Part shown: one piece after another, positions 24,688 through 36,317 of the stretch
Position numbering within the stretch: position 1 is the first letter of the stretch
How the letters are laid out: each line of letters opens with the position of its first letter
Assembly (NCBI GenBank): GCA_008508345.1
Contig: QNGE01000288.1
Location: 124,001-188,000 of the forward strand
Origin: Paragonimus westermani
Lineage: Eukaryota > Platyhelminthes > Trematoda > Plagiorchiida > Troglotrematidae
Reading direction: 5' to 3'
DNA length: 64,000 bases
The notes under the pieces: generated by a model
The model's input: only the letters and a program-made list of their open reading frames with translations
Told to the model about the DNA's origin: nothing
The model's database searches: none
Program-made: the position numbers and the translations under genes

Positions 24688-25083
24688 TCAGGAGAATAGT
24701 TTAGTTATGGTATGAATAGAGTTAGCAAAATAGGTCAACCTCTCTAACGACCAAGGCTCCGCAGATAATATTCCAGCATACACGATATCAGCAAACATAC
24801 ACCCTGAAGTGTAGAGGTCCTGGTCCATATATAGTTGTGCCAGTGAACAAGGCGGCAATAAAAGTCTTCTTCCGTTAACTGCTTTGTTACCGATTTTTAC
24901 TATCAACACGTTATCTTCAATGGTTTCTTTAACAAAATGCAAAAGTTAAGTAGATTTTTCACTATTATTCCCACCAGTCGGTCAAATCAGACACACGTTG
25001 ATCAAGGATTTCAGAGGCTTACCACCAAGATTAATGAGAAGTGATCCTGAAGTACACACGAATATTTGATGTGAATCGGTGGT
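24688..25083 (-). CDS. Candidate two-exon fragment of a kinase-like gene
   Basis: Two minus-strand exons with agreeing splice phase: exon 25083-25023 (after a weak acceptor GCAGTAG) ends at donor GTAAGC; a 96-base intron ends AAAG; the second exon runs from 24926. The codon split (G / AA) keeps the frame. The joined reading contains SGSLLINLGE, then DNVLIVKIGN, then MDQDLYTSGCMFADI. The last resembles the DxxSxGCxxAEx helix of protein kinase C-lobes, and the first two resemble the NxxxxxxGxxxxxLG strand pair after the catalytic loop. No HRD or DFG motif is visible, so it would be a pseudokinase or a diverged kinase. The true 3' end may be a donor at AGAG/GTTGAC before the stop at 24688. Upstream exons were not found. 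The gene could also be a decayed copy. Confidence 0.35.
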
Positions 25084-26791
25084 CTACTGCATTTCGCTAA
25101 GGAAAATTTTGAACACCCTATTAATGGTGCTTCATAAACACTCTACTTTTTGTAGCGTTTTCAGTAGGAACCCTTGTGAAGCGTAAGTAATTTAAACCAA
25201 TAAATCCACAGGTCTTTGACGAGTGCACAGTTTTCTTTTCACTTATGTACGGTTGGTTTGAGCCTCCCTCATCACATTTGACTTTACCGTGCTAGATGCA
25301 TGGAATATGTTTTGACGACGTTTGTCATACGCTCGAGTTGTCTGGGTACGTGTCCCTCCGATAGAATATTGCACAGTAGTTGTAAAACCAAGGTAAACAT
25401 TTGAAGTGGTATCGTAATATTATGGCAAATGCTGGGGAGTGCTCGTTGCTACCTCAACGAGATGTAACTTGCTTGCAGAAACTGCGAAGATTGTGTTCGC
25501 TCTTTGTGAAGCATTTAAAGTTATTACTACACTGTCCAAGTGAGCTATTAATCAGAGCAAAACGAGGATGAAAGAGGTGGAATTTCTGGCTTGAAATGTG
25601 TTTGTCATTTCACTTTAGGGCTATGCTTGGGATGGTACGGATTCAGTGAGTCTTTCAAGTAAAATCGTCTTTCATCTCATTCCCAGGGGGTTACCGTCAA
25701 ACCTCATCCATTTGAACTTGTATTTAACATATCTGGAATGCAAGAACTGTTTTAATTATGCGGTCATATCACACAATCCATAAGAAGGCGAAAATTTTCT
25801 ATGACCAAACAAATAAATGGTCCACCCAAAATTAATGTTTTACCTATCCAAAGCATACTTTGACTTATGCATTAAGACCTGTTCAAATTTGTCACTGAGA
25901 AAAACCGTTGAAAGTGAAGCCTTTTTGGTAACACACAATGAGCAGAATATATTTCGTCTCAGAACGCTTGGAGTGAAATTCACGTACTGACCAAGTGAAA
26001 AACTTCAATGTTATCCAGAGTTTGGAAAATCATTTTAGTTTTACCTTCGCAAAATATGAGGGAAGTTAATAGAAACTGTAAGTTAAGTCTAGTCACCTAC
26101 AGCCAGTGTCTTTAACGTCTAACATACAGAATTAAAAACCTGTATAATCAGAGAGATTCTTAAGTTTTCCACCCGCCGCCTTTCTAATGTGCTCACAACT
26201 GTCGTTTTTGAATAATCATGTCAGCAACAAGAGAACAAAGCTACCACCAAACAGACGAACTCATTGTCCACATGAAGCGCGACAGTGCATACACAGTGTC
26301 ACCTACGCGAATACAGGGATCACTCACAGTGAGAATAAAGCAAATATGAAAGTAGTTCAAAGGCGATAAATAAGGGAGGGTTTATCAAGACAACTCGCAG
26401 TAGTGCCTACTAGTACTGAGTGAATATCTTCCTGAAAACCGAATACCATTGACTCAAGAGATCCAGGTTAGTTTATGAAAAGTGTGAACTCAACAGAGAC
26501 GAACCACAATCAGCCTCGCCAGATTTAACTTAAATTTAGTCAAAAAGGAGAGATTTTAACATTTGGATTTACTCTCATCAGTCGTCAAACCAGCAAACTT
26601 TATACAAAATGCACATGGCAACAACAGTTGGACGAACCAACCACACAATTCCGGTTTTTCGCGCGGCAATAATGCAACCAATTCCACGGCAAGAAGACTG
26701 ATCGCATCAGCGCCTAATGTACACAAAAACTGGCCGATGTTTTCTGATTAACATTAACTCACCCATCATCGAAATTTCGATTACAACACTC

Positions 26792-26821
26792 CTGAGGAAG
26801 GCCACCCGAGGTGGTTGAAAC
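26792..26821 (+). other. Hammerhead-like half-core (CTGAGGA ... GAAAC)
   Basis: CTGAGGA (26792-26798) and GAAAC (26817-26821) flank a seven-pair stem, GGCCACC with GGTGGTT, around a CGA loop. This is the stem II geometry of a hammerhead ribozyme with a CTGANGA core. The stem I partner and a GUH cleavage triplet with stem III are not evident, so catalysis is doubtful. CCTGAGGAAG...GAAACG motifs occur at the ends of many Penelope-like elements, which is the likeliest origin. Confidence 0.45.
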
Positions 26822-27817
26822 GTAGAATAGTACAACTTGCTCGAAACGTTATGTTATTCCCAATCTGTTTATCAATGAAATGTAAAGATGTTTAACACAA
26901 ACTGACGGAGTCATTTAATGAGCGGTGAGAAAGTGTCTCGCGTGAAATGATACATAATGTATCCAGCCTTATGAACTGGCTTTCGAGGCTGTAAACGAAC
27001 AAGTTAACCTAAAATGAGTCATTTAGTGATGTCTGTGATCTCCCGGAAAGTAGTGATCATGCAAACCCAGGGCAACAAGACTAATAAGAGTTTAGACGTT
27101 TGACAAAATTTTCTGTGTCGTTATAAGGTGAATAGACTCTGGAATAACGTTCAAACATTTCGGCCGCATTCACACTTCTATTACCAGTGCTATAAGCTAC
27201 TACATGTATCTTCAGGCATTAGCTGCTATACGTTTATATGGAAATCAAACACTCTAATGACTTAAAAACCTTTCTGCCAAGCTCAGTATTAAGTTAACGT
27301 TATTCTGATCGATAAACCCTTTCCGTGTTCCGATGACGAATCAGAGATCGTCATGAGAAAAACAGTGGTTACCGCCCACCACCGACTGCAGTGAACCAGA
27401 AATGACGAATCGGATAATGACCATATGAAGGTGGATAATGTGATAAGAAACAAACAATATAATACGTGCTTTAGAAATGTGTTTGTTAAACCATCAAAAT
27501 ATAGTTGGGTTTATCCCTGTTACCGACTGTTCCAGATATACTTCGCTCTGTTCATTCTGTTTACCATAGACATTACTGTCCTGTTTGCAACATCACAGCA
27601 AATTGTCGTTTAACTCATTACAGCCATTCCCAGTAAGTTAAGCTACAATAGTAAATTAACTAGGCAACTGTCCGCACCGGTGAACATGGGCTCCATCTAG
27701 ATAAGTGTATGGACGAATTATGTTTAGTGCGTCAGCTTCTCAATCAAAACACTTTTTTGATGTCATCATAGCAATAACCACATGAACTTTGAAATTATTT
27801 AATGACTCGATGGTCCA

Positions 27818-27835
27818 ATATATATATATATATAT
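27818..27835. repeat. (AT)n microsatellite
   Basis: Nine uninterrupted AT dinucleotides. Confidence 0.95.
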
Positions 27836-29936
27836 GATAGTTATTTTGACACACTCGATAGGGGTAGTGATGCCAAGGTTGTACTCAATTTGACTGAGTT
27901 ACTGACGAAAATAGTGAACCACTAGGCCGCATGCCAGTGAACAACCGAGTTTTAAAATACTTTTAATAATGCAAGAGTGGTGGAACTCTATTACCATAAT
28001 TTGAAAATAGCTGCTAATTTTGAAGCATCCCAGAATGAGATTGGATCAGTGATGGTTTACGTTCGTAGAACAACCAGAACGTAACTACACAATTAGAAAA
28101 AACCAACGGATTCCGCACAGTACAATTGCGTGATTGTGAGTTGAGTAGGCTGCACCCCTTCGAGTTTTGCCAGCACACAGTACCTTTGAAGTAAATAGTT
28201 GGTGGAATCACCGAAAGTCTTTGAAATAAGAATTTGTTGATTTATTTCCTCCCTTCTACTATTTCTCAAACAATAATTAGCGATGGGATGGGGAACAGTG
28301 TCGTCATATGTTACCAAAACAGTTGAAACAGGCAGAAGCAATAAGAAAACCACGACTACTTCAAACGTGTCTGCGAATCACACGGTTCGATAGCAATGAC
28401 GTTCTTGTGGCTAAACTAGAAAGCCCAAATAATCTAACTTTGTGAATTTGTCATCACTCAAACCCCTCATAGCCAATAACTGAAGCCAATTGTAGGGACA
28501 TGGCAATTTTTATCTAGTAGAAAACTATCGAAAAACCTTGAGAAAAAAATGTTCCGATGATATCATTTCTTTTTGCACATTTATCAGAAAAACAAACAAA
28601 TCTGTTGGTAGATTTTTATAAGTAACGATTTTAAATAATTCGGCGAAATCTGATCTCATAAGTGGCAAGGAGGAGCAAGTGATTAGAGTTGAACGTCTTA
28701 ATGTAGCTAATTATGCCTAATCACCAGTTTTCCATCTACCCGTCGTCTCTTATTTAATACTAGAAGATTGGCCCACACTGTTATAAATTCTTGATGTAAC
28801 ACATCGACTGAAAATAGCCCTTAAACGAAAGACAATCTTATGCACATCATGAACAACTAGCAAATACACTGAATGGTTTGTCTTCTAAACTTCTCAACCT
28901 TATTAAACTCCTCAAACTTCTATCGACTAGCTAGACCAAACTAAAAGTTATAAAACCCGCGATGCTCATGAAGACAAAGCCATAGATAGTAAAACCAGGA
29001 TTAACCAATTGTCGCTCGTAGAGCAGTGTCCGTATTTGGAAGGTATTTTGTATTCTACGCAATTTAGAACGTAGCCTGCCTAGTTAATCTTACAACCAGC
29101 CATTGAACGGCGTTTACAATAAGCATTCGTTCAAAACGATTTGCATGGCTTGAATCTCACATTGCAAAATGGTCAAGTAGGACTTCAATAAAAATAGCCA
29201 ACGTGAAAGAACTCAGATTATCAGCAGTTTGGGGAAACCGACATGCACGTCAACACTTGATTGTCGTTACCACAAGTGAACACATGGTACTTTGACTGGT
29301 ATTGAGGTAAATAAACAGAGCTTATGAACCGTTTGCATTACCTTACTCTACAAGCACCTACACTGTCAAGACCACACCAGATAGTCTCCATTATTCACAA
29401 AAATCACACTAAAATGCACACGGCTCATATCATGGATTATCCAGTTGTTGTTCGCACTTTATTCCAGAACCAGTGATTATCTCAACGAATGGTTCGCAGC
29501 TGAACAGTTATTTCACACCAATACAATATATACTGAGTGATCATTTCAAGTTTTTTTAATCACCACCAACGAAGGCCGCCTGGTATCAACAGGTGAAAAG
29601 GTGACATGGTGGAAATTATGAAATTCCGGTTAATTTGTCCTGAAGAATTTGTACCAGTGTCAGGCGATGTAGACTGTTATGACAACTTTGGTCGTGAAGA
29701 TGTAAATTTCAAATAAAAATTATTCGAGCAACAAAAAAATCGAACAGCGACTTCGTGGATCTCAATTTGCTTAACGATTTCTTAACTTCACAGGTGGTAA
29801 ACGGTGGTCTGAATACTTCGAAAGTGAGCAACGCACCCCCATTGTCCCTTCAGTTACAAGAGTGAACTTGCTATCACAACAAAATGCCAGTTTACCATAG
29901 AGACCAGTGAGATTCTGATCATTTAATTTAACAATC

Positions 29937-29948
29937 AACTTAAAATGT
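29937..29948 (+). repeat. Target-site duplication, left copy
   Basis: AACTTAAAATGT, identical to 31911-31922 in direct orientation and immediately outside the inverted Penelope-like insertion. The outer four bases (AACT) may partly be element sequence at the right end, so the duplication is 8 to 12 bases. Confidence 0.75.
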
Positions 29949-30560
29949 AAAACAGTGTGTAGCGAACAAGCTCGTTGTCAGTGATTCATCATCAGGCTAA
30001 ATACACTTATATCACACATTTCAAGGGAGAATCGTTAGGGGGGTAAACGGGGGATGTGTGGTTAATGAGGTCAATCATTTCAATGTCATACTGCAATCAA
30101 GTACCCACTTGAACAATGGGTCATGACGGGCCAACCGGGTGGGGGGTTGGCCAGGGCAAATCCGGAATCTGAACAAACCGTTTCTGGGCGCACAGGGGTG
30201 GGTTACACATTCGGATCTCAATAGCCTCTGCTGTAGACAGAATCCTACTCCTCATCGCTCTCGACCTGATGGTCTTAACTCGGCAGATTGGACGAAATGC
30301 GTCCTTTACGTTCACAGTGTGATTTGAATCCACCAGGTGTGATAGTATGGCACTGCAGACAGACTTCGTTATGCCACTGTTGAGCCAAGCTGGATGATTT
30401 TCCCGGATCCGTTCTGATAAGCGTCTAGTCGTGCAACCAATATAACTGGTTCCACAGGAACAAGTAAATGAGTAGACACAAAACGAGGCTGCAGAAATAG
30501 GCACTTTATCCTTTAGGCGTAAGTTGGACTCGTAATTTAGCGGTGTAAAATGTTCCGTCA
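29949..30560 (-). repeat. Left inverted arm of the Penelope-like insertion
   Basis: This is the reverse complement of 31275-31884. It encodes on the minus strand the same 127 residues of the GIY-YIG region as the right arm encodes on plus, with only isolated base changes such as GGGGGGT against GGGGGCT near 30040. Identity stops at about TGTTCCGT, where the reverse-transcriptase sequence begins. Confidence 0.9.
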
Positions 30561-31274
30561 GGTGGAAAATTTCAACACACATCTTACGCGAATCATATGA
30601 TCTCGTGAATGCGATTAATGATGTCAGTGTAACTGGGCAATCAATGTTTTTCCTCGACGTTGCATCCTTGTTTACCAACGTCTCATTAAAGAAGACCATA
30701 GAATACCTGTGTGATTATATTCAGAACAGTGACAAAGATATTCAGATACTGTCGGTCAAACTCAAACACTTACTTTATCTGTGCACTTACAACGTACAGT
30801 TTAGGTTCAATGAACGTGGACCCAACTGACATCTTGGCCACATTCAACTCCGCACACCACTTGCAATTTTCGTTGGAGACCGAAATGAATAGCCAATTGG
30901 GCTTTTTGTATGTACGTTCACGTCACCGTGCTGAGGGATAATTCAGCGGGCGATACATAGAAAGTATACTTGGACTGATCAGTATATTCATTTCAATAGT
31001 TTCGTACCACTTGTCTCAAAAAGAAATCTGATCAACTGTTTGACGGGAAGAGCCCTAAGGACTTGCACGGAGGACACAATTGCGCAAGAATTAGCATTCA
31101 TACGCACAATATTCATACAGAATGGCTACCCGGAAAAGTTCATAGGGTCATGCAACAGCCGAGTGTAAGAGACCAGTTGTATCTTTTAGAAAAGAAAACA
31201 GTGCATATCGGATTACCATTTAAAGGCGATACTTTAGCCGAAACTATTACACGTAGGCTCACAAGCGCAGTCAA

Positions 31275-31884
31275 CAGAACATTTTACGCCGCTAAATTAC
31301 GAGTCCAACTTACGCCTAAAGGATAAAGTGCCTATTTCTGCAGCCTCGTTTTGTGTCTACTCATTTACTTGTTCCTGTGGAACCAGTTATATTGGTTGCA
31401 CGACTAGACGCTTATCAGAACGGATCCGGGAAAATCATCCAGCTTGGCTCAACAGTGGCATAACGAAGTCTGTCTGCAGTGCCATACTATCACACCTGGT
31501 GGATTCAAATCACACTGTGAACGTAAAGGACGCATTTCGTCCAATCTGCCGAGTTAAGACCATCAGGTCGAGAGCGATGAGGAGTAGGATTCTGTCTACA
31601 GCAGAGGCTATTGAGATCCGAATGTGTAACCCACCCCTGTGCGCCCAGAAACGGTTTGTTCAGATTCCGGATTTGCCCTGGCCAACCCCCCACCCGGTTG
31701 GCCCGTCATGACCCATTGTTCAAGTGGGTACTTGATTGCAGTATGACATTGAAATGATTGACCTCATTAACCACACATCCCCCGTTTAGCCCCCTAACGA
31801 TTCTCCCTTGAAATGTGTGATATAAGTGTATTTAGCCTGATGATGAATCACTGACAACGAGCTTGTTCGCTACACACTGTTTTT
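31275..31884 (+). repeat. Right inverted arm of the Penelope-like insertion
   Basis: About 610 bases covering the endonuclease, the stop near 31711 and some 170 bases of 3' untranslated sequence ending GTTCGCTACACACTGTTTT. The unmatched extension TCATGACTACGCTGGG... continues to 31910. Confidence 0.9.
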
Positions 31885-31910
31885 CATGACTACGCTGGGA
31901 ATTTTTACGA

Positions 31911-31922
31911 AACTTAAAATGT
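31911..31922 (+). repeat. Target-site duplication, right copy
   Basis: AACTTAAAATGT, a direct repeat of 29937-29948. Confidence 0.75.
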
Positions 31923-31924
31923 CT

Positions 31925-34900
31925 TCCAAATAAATGGACAGAGCAGGACTAACTGCAATGCATTCGCTCTTCAACCTCGCTGAAGTTGTCGAACTTTGCG
32001 TTGTCCAGAGTAACTGAAGTATTGCAAATCCATCCCTACTACTGTAAAGTAACACTAAGATTCCGTAAGATCTTTTCAAGTCAGGAGAGATGGATTCTAG
32101 GTTGAGTACTATTCGGTAAGATTTCTTCACAATCTCTGCAGTTAAAAGTGAGCAAGCGCTAAACAAATAGCGTACAGCCTATCATTTCGACAAACAGTGG
32201 ACAACACACTGATTGGTTCATGTAATGCCAAGCGTGCGTTCAGTAGGTGTTCTGGCGAAAACTGGAAGTCGTTCACTGTGAATAAAAGACTGTTTAGACT
32301 CTGATTAACGTGACTAGTCGGAAGAAGAGGATAAGAAAGGTGGGTTAAATGTCTGCTCTACATTGTGTCTTGACAGACCATCTTCCGACCAAGGCAGGTA
32401 AAGCATGGGCAAGATGTTCACAGTGTTCTAGTTGAATTTTACATAGGGTGGTAACTATCAACAATGTGAAACTGACTCAGTGCTATTAGTCACTTGTGAA
32501 CTGTAACCTCTTTTACGAATCGACAGTCTTAAGTGTATGTACTGCCAAGAAAAGGCAGTTATGTGATTTTGTAAATGGACTGTGTGAACAGAAGTTAAGA
32601 ATGAAGATCCAGTTAACAAAAGCGCCACTCAAACTGAACGAAGTCTGCACAATTGTTTGCGCATCATTCTGTGTCGAACGTATTCGTGTTGGATTCTAAC
32701 TTTTCCAATATTACAAAATCGGATGATCAGATAAAAATCCTATTAAGATTCGGAAATTTATTTGCACAAGTCGTGATTGTAGTCCAATGTTTAACGGCAA
32801 GTTAGCCCACTTAATTGCATGTTTTGTAACAGCTTTGATGAAATTCACTAAAAGCAAATGCTACAATTAGTCGGTTCTCAATAAACGAGGTATTCAAAGC
32901 CTAGAATATAATGTCTTGTAACAGTCTATCGTTCCATTGCTTTACTCTCTGCTGGATGGCTCTGAAAACAGGTTAGATCTGTCCTGCTGTTCGCTATGAG
33001 TAGCATTTTAATTGTAGCGCGTTAGGGTTTGTTGTGAATAAGTAGTTAAAGCTTGTGTCTAGAATCACTCAGGTTACACTAAAAATCACACTGACACTTT
33101 CGTTTTGGAAGATTGGGTCTCATTTTCTACTCAAAGTGAATTAGGTGGAATCCAAAATGTGGCAGCCAATTTATGGTGCCTTTAAAACAGCGGGCTTTTA
33201 TTCTTAACAAATTGGGGGTTAGGCTGGAGGTTACCGCATCAAGTGTTACGCAAATGGTGTCGAGCATCTCAGCGTTGTGTTCTGAGCCGACATGTCAAAT
33301 AAATAACACACTGTAGCGAAGGCGAATGGAACCTCGTTTGAGCCTCCTAAGGACTCCACCGTGACACAACAATGTGAACTTGGATACCTCAGGTTCCACC
33401 TTTGCAACAGTGACAAATATCAAACATTTTTTCATCAAACCAGTAACACTAATGAGGTAACTCTTGTTCAGTGCAACCAACTTACAACGTGGTTAACTAC
33501 TACGTTCTTTTCAGCTGTTAATTTTGTACATGCAGGGTTCACATGTGTTATATTACCGGAACCACCTGAACAATGAGGTTCTACAACAAGAGTCAGCAAT
33601 AAAAGGGCGCGTGAATAAAGCTACAAGCCTCAACTTGTATTTTCCGTACAACTCAATCTAGCCTGTTGCAGCTGTTGGTCTGAAAGTTTAATCAAGTCCA
33701 CCTTATGACATTTGATATCACTTTGCCCGAATCCTTAAATACGCATGCACAGCAGTTCCCTAACTTGAATGATTGCGGATAAATATGCTGATGCGATGAT
33801 CTCAGCTCACACTTGGGATGTCATCGTCAACAGTTCAAGGAATAAGGTGGCTTGCCGACCGTTTCAAAATGCAAACAGAAATGTTCGCATTCCAATGCTT
33901 GTTGGTGTCCAAACACCATCTGGAGCCCTTCTGGACTTGACCAGTGCAAATTACCAATCTGGAGTCTGCCGTATCCATACGCACTAGCGGGTTATAAGAC
34001 GTGTTGTAACTCGATAACACACAATTGGTCACTTGCTTACACTTGCAGTTAAACTATCTTAGGTGAGGATCAAGTTGTCCGGGCTAAACGAAGTCAGGGT
34101 TGAAGGACCAACCGAGTCCACCCAAGGATTGCAAATTGAGCGCCGATTTCGTATATTTTGTCTGCCTTCGGATAGATAAGAACTAAATGTGTGACCTTAG
34201 TCATCCAAACGTTAAAAACTTTGAACTTAGAAAAACACGATGTCGCAAACAAATCACAGTCTCGCGAATGTTGTCATTAAAGTCACTTTAGAAGATGATA
34301 CTAGACGAACAGCGGCACAGATGGTTGAGAAATGAGATACTAAATGTGCTGGAGATATCTTGACAGCAACATTTGCGCTTCTTCTATGTGGCCTGCCTGT
34401 TAAGCGCCTCAGAGACCCAGTGAGGTTTCACCTCCAAAGCTCTTTCGAAGTCCCAATACACGTGCATTGTAAGTTTGACGTCACTTCGCATGTATAAGCT
34501 ACTTCTCCGGCGATCATCCGTTTTATAACCATAAAATTCTAAAAAGGCATTTGTGGAAATGGTATGATTGCGCAAAACAGCGAATGCCGGAACAACCCAC
34601 CGAAGCGAAGATAAAAACACCTAATCTGAGTTTGGTTCGAACAGAGCCCACTCGCAAGTTTACAGCGGACACACATTACCTCAACAACAGAGAACCATTG
34701 ACTGAACGTCTGTTTGTATTCTGTAACGGGTGAATTTCACATCGTATTTACTAGCTTGGCCTCACTGTTCGACCGAGGGAAGTCACTTCTATGGAATGGC
34801 ATCTGATCTTGCCACGAGGAATCTTAATATATTTAGCAAGTTTGGTTACAAAAGAATTCTGGCTGTACATGATACACTCCAGTTTTCTCTCCGCTTTTTC

Positions 34901-34940
34901 AGCAATTGACAGCAATGTAAATGGTCCCCGTGAAGTGCGA
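31925..34940. other. No gene I can support
   Basis: A plus frame at 33769-33987 (NVRIPMLVGVQTPSGALLDLTSAN) has purine-N-pyrimidine codon bias of the kind seen in exons, but it has no clear splice acceptor and the opposite strand is also open. The rest shows no domain and no repeat. Confidence 0.35.
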
Positions 34941-34945
34941 ATTAT

Positions 34946-35430
34946 GTGTCACATTTCTGGAAGGTTCCTTGCAAAGCCCTGAATCCCACGGATCATCCAT
35001 CAAAAACGACTAACTGGAGCAAAACATACTGTTGGATCGGCATTTCTTTCAATTCTAATCTCCAAAATGTCGATGGTGTATCCATTTCGGTTGATCACCT
35101 GCACGATGTTATGAGTTTAGTGTGTCCACTCCCAAACGAAATAGTCGGCGGACCGATAGAGAGGTGGGTTTCACCGGGGATTTTTAACGGTGTAAGGAGT
35201 TAAATTATTCAACCTGTCGGTTGGCCTTCGAGATTTATTACACCAAGTTCCAACCACCACTCAACCACACCTACTCCACTATATTATCCCGGGAAAATGA
35301 CGCGACCCGTACAGCACTCGTAATTGCTGAAAACCTGGCAGTCTCAGAAACTCGACCAAACACTCATTTTGAATTCGCAGTATGCTATTCGAAACCATTG
35401 GATTCTCCAATATATGAACGGAATTACTAG
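34946..35430 (+). other. Two consecutive open frames of unclear status
   Basis: Frames 34946-35203 and 35221-35430 are separated by one stop and a frame change. Both have codon bias favouring purine-first, pyrimidine-last codons (for example WIGISFNSNLQNVDGVSIS and RTALVIAENLAVSETRPNTH). No domain is recognised. They could be a decayed gene, an exon with an overlooked intron or a transposon remnant. They lie on the opposite strand to the gene at 35551-36317 and downstream of its stop. Confidence 0.25.
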
Positions 35431-35550
35431 GATTCAAATTAACTGCGGCAACTGAATGGCCTTGACTCAGTGGTCAAACGGTTAACTGCAAAAATTCTAG
35501 GATGAGGCAGTCATGCACCTGTTTCCGTATCTCCGCCTTGAAATCGTGAT

Positions 35551-36317
35551 CTAATCCAGCCCAGCAGCTTCCATTCTGACTTTTTCATGGTCAGCACCAT
35601 CAGCCGCAGGAGCATTACATAAGTGGGTCGTCTTTTTAAAAATATCCTCTGCCCACGAAAAGAACAGTCGTCTACAATAAAAGATAAGTGCTCGAATGTC
35701 ACCGGACAAGAAACTCGAATGCCCTGTAAAAATTGGAACCGTGAACTTCAAAATTCCTCACTATAGTCAATACAATCATAGGCTCCGATGCACCAGAAGT
35801 TGACTGCTACGTAACAAACAGTTTGCCCACTAACGACAATTCGGTCGCTGACCAGGCCATGGCTTATATGCTCACAAGGTTGCGCTATTTGGTCAGATCC
35901 CTCAGAAGTAATATATTTGTCAACAGATTTAAGTTCTTCTTGTTTGATCTCACACTGGTGGTTTTAATTTTGAGAGTAGCATCCCAAAACTGACAACACC
36001 TGCTGGAAATCCGGTTCATTCTTCATAGCGTTGAAAGCATAGTTTGAAACGCTGGTTGCTTACCACTTGGCATAAGCTCCGAGACATCTCCAGCTTGAAA
36101 TATATCCCCTTCTCTGGTAAACTCATCAGGGCAGAACAACCATGTGCTTCCATCTTTTGAAAACGCCCACTTGGGGGGTTTCGTCCAGTCAACTGCCTTG
36201 GAGACGTGTGTAGGTACAGAAGGTGCTATCAACATTGAAGAACTAAACGCAGTTTCAGTGCCAAACGTCAGCGAACCCGGAGTCGGCATAGAAAGGCATT
36301 TATAAATTCTTTTACAA
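35551..36317 (-). CDS. Two phase-matched exons of an unidentified gene
   Basis: Exon 36317-36064 (acceptor TTTATGTGCAG, donor GTAAGC) and exon 35723-35551 (acceptor TTCCAATTTTTACAG, stop TAG at 35551-35553) are separated by a 340-base GT-AG intron. The first ends AGT-G and the second begins GG-CAT, so the split glycine codon restores one frame. The joined product is about 142 residues and reads sensibly across the junction (SELMPSG / HSSFLSGDIRALIFYC). A possible start is ATG at 36289 (MPTPGSLTFG), but the frame is open to the acceptor, so more 5' exons are equally likely. A neat ATG-containing segment with a GTATGT donor at 36.45-36.53 kb is out of phase with this acceptor. The protein is rich in W, F and D (WTKPPKWAFSKDGSTWLFCP). 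I do not recognise a family. Confidence 0.45.

Larger units (their letters stand above)
25090..29930. other. No recognisable gene
   Basis: A minus-strand frame at 28353-28093 begins with a hydrophobic stretch (MVFLLLLPVSTVLV) that could be a signal peptide, but it is only 86 codons and lacks convincing splice sites. Apart from the hammerhead-like core at 26.8 kb and the AT repeat at 27.8 kb, nothing else was found. Confidence 0.4.
29949..31910 (+). mobile_element. Penelope-like element with inverted ends (young insertion)
   Basis: Plus-strand body from about 30585: a reverse-transcriptase block MFFLDVASLFTNV (30643-30681), YNVQFRFNERG, an internal deletion at about 30822, FNSAHHLQFSLETE, then the YTWTDQY and NGYPEKFI linker blocks, and finally a GIY-YIG endonuclease (31328-31711) with CSCGTSYIGCTTRRLSERI and ENHPAWL. 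The deletion removes the stretch that should carry the YxDD catalytic motif, and a frameshift interrupts the linker, so it cannot code an active enzyme. The 5' end is replaced by an inverted copy of the 3' end. The right side has 26 extra bases beyond the symmetrical arm, comparable to the one-sided tail known in Penelope elements, and the whole is bounded by the AACTTAAAATGT repeat. The near-identity of the arms suggests recent insertion. Confidence 0.85.

Noticed and set aside
28093..28353. Small secreted protein with signal peptide
   Set aside because: The hydrophobic start is plausible, but the frame is short and A+T-rich and has no splice or homology support.
35455..35545. tRNA-like repeat (GACTCAGTGGTCAAACGG)
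   Set aside because: Only an A-box resemblance; no convincing B box, and it overlaps the 3' side of the gene at 35551.
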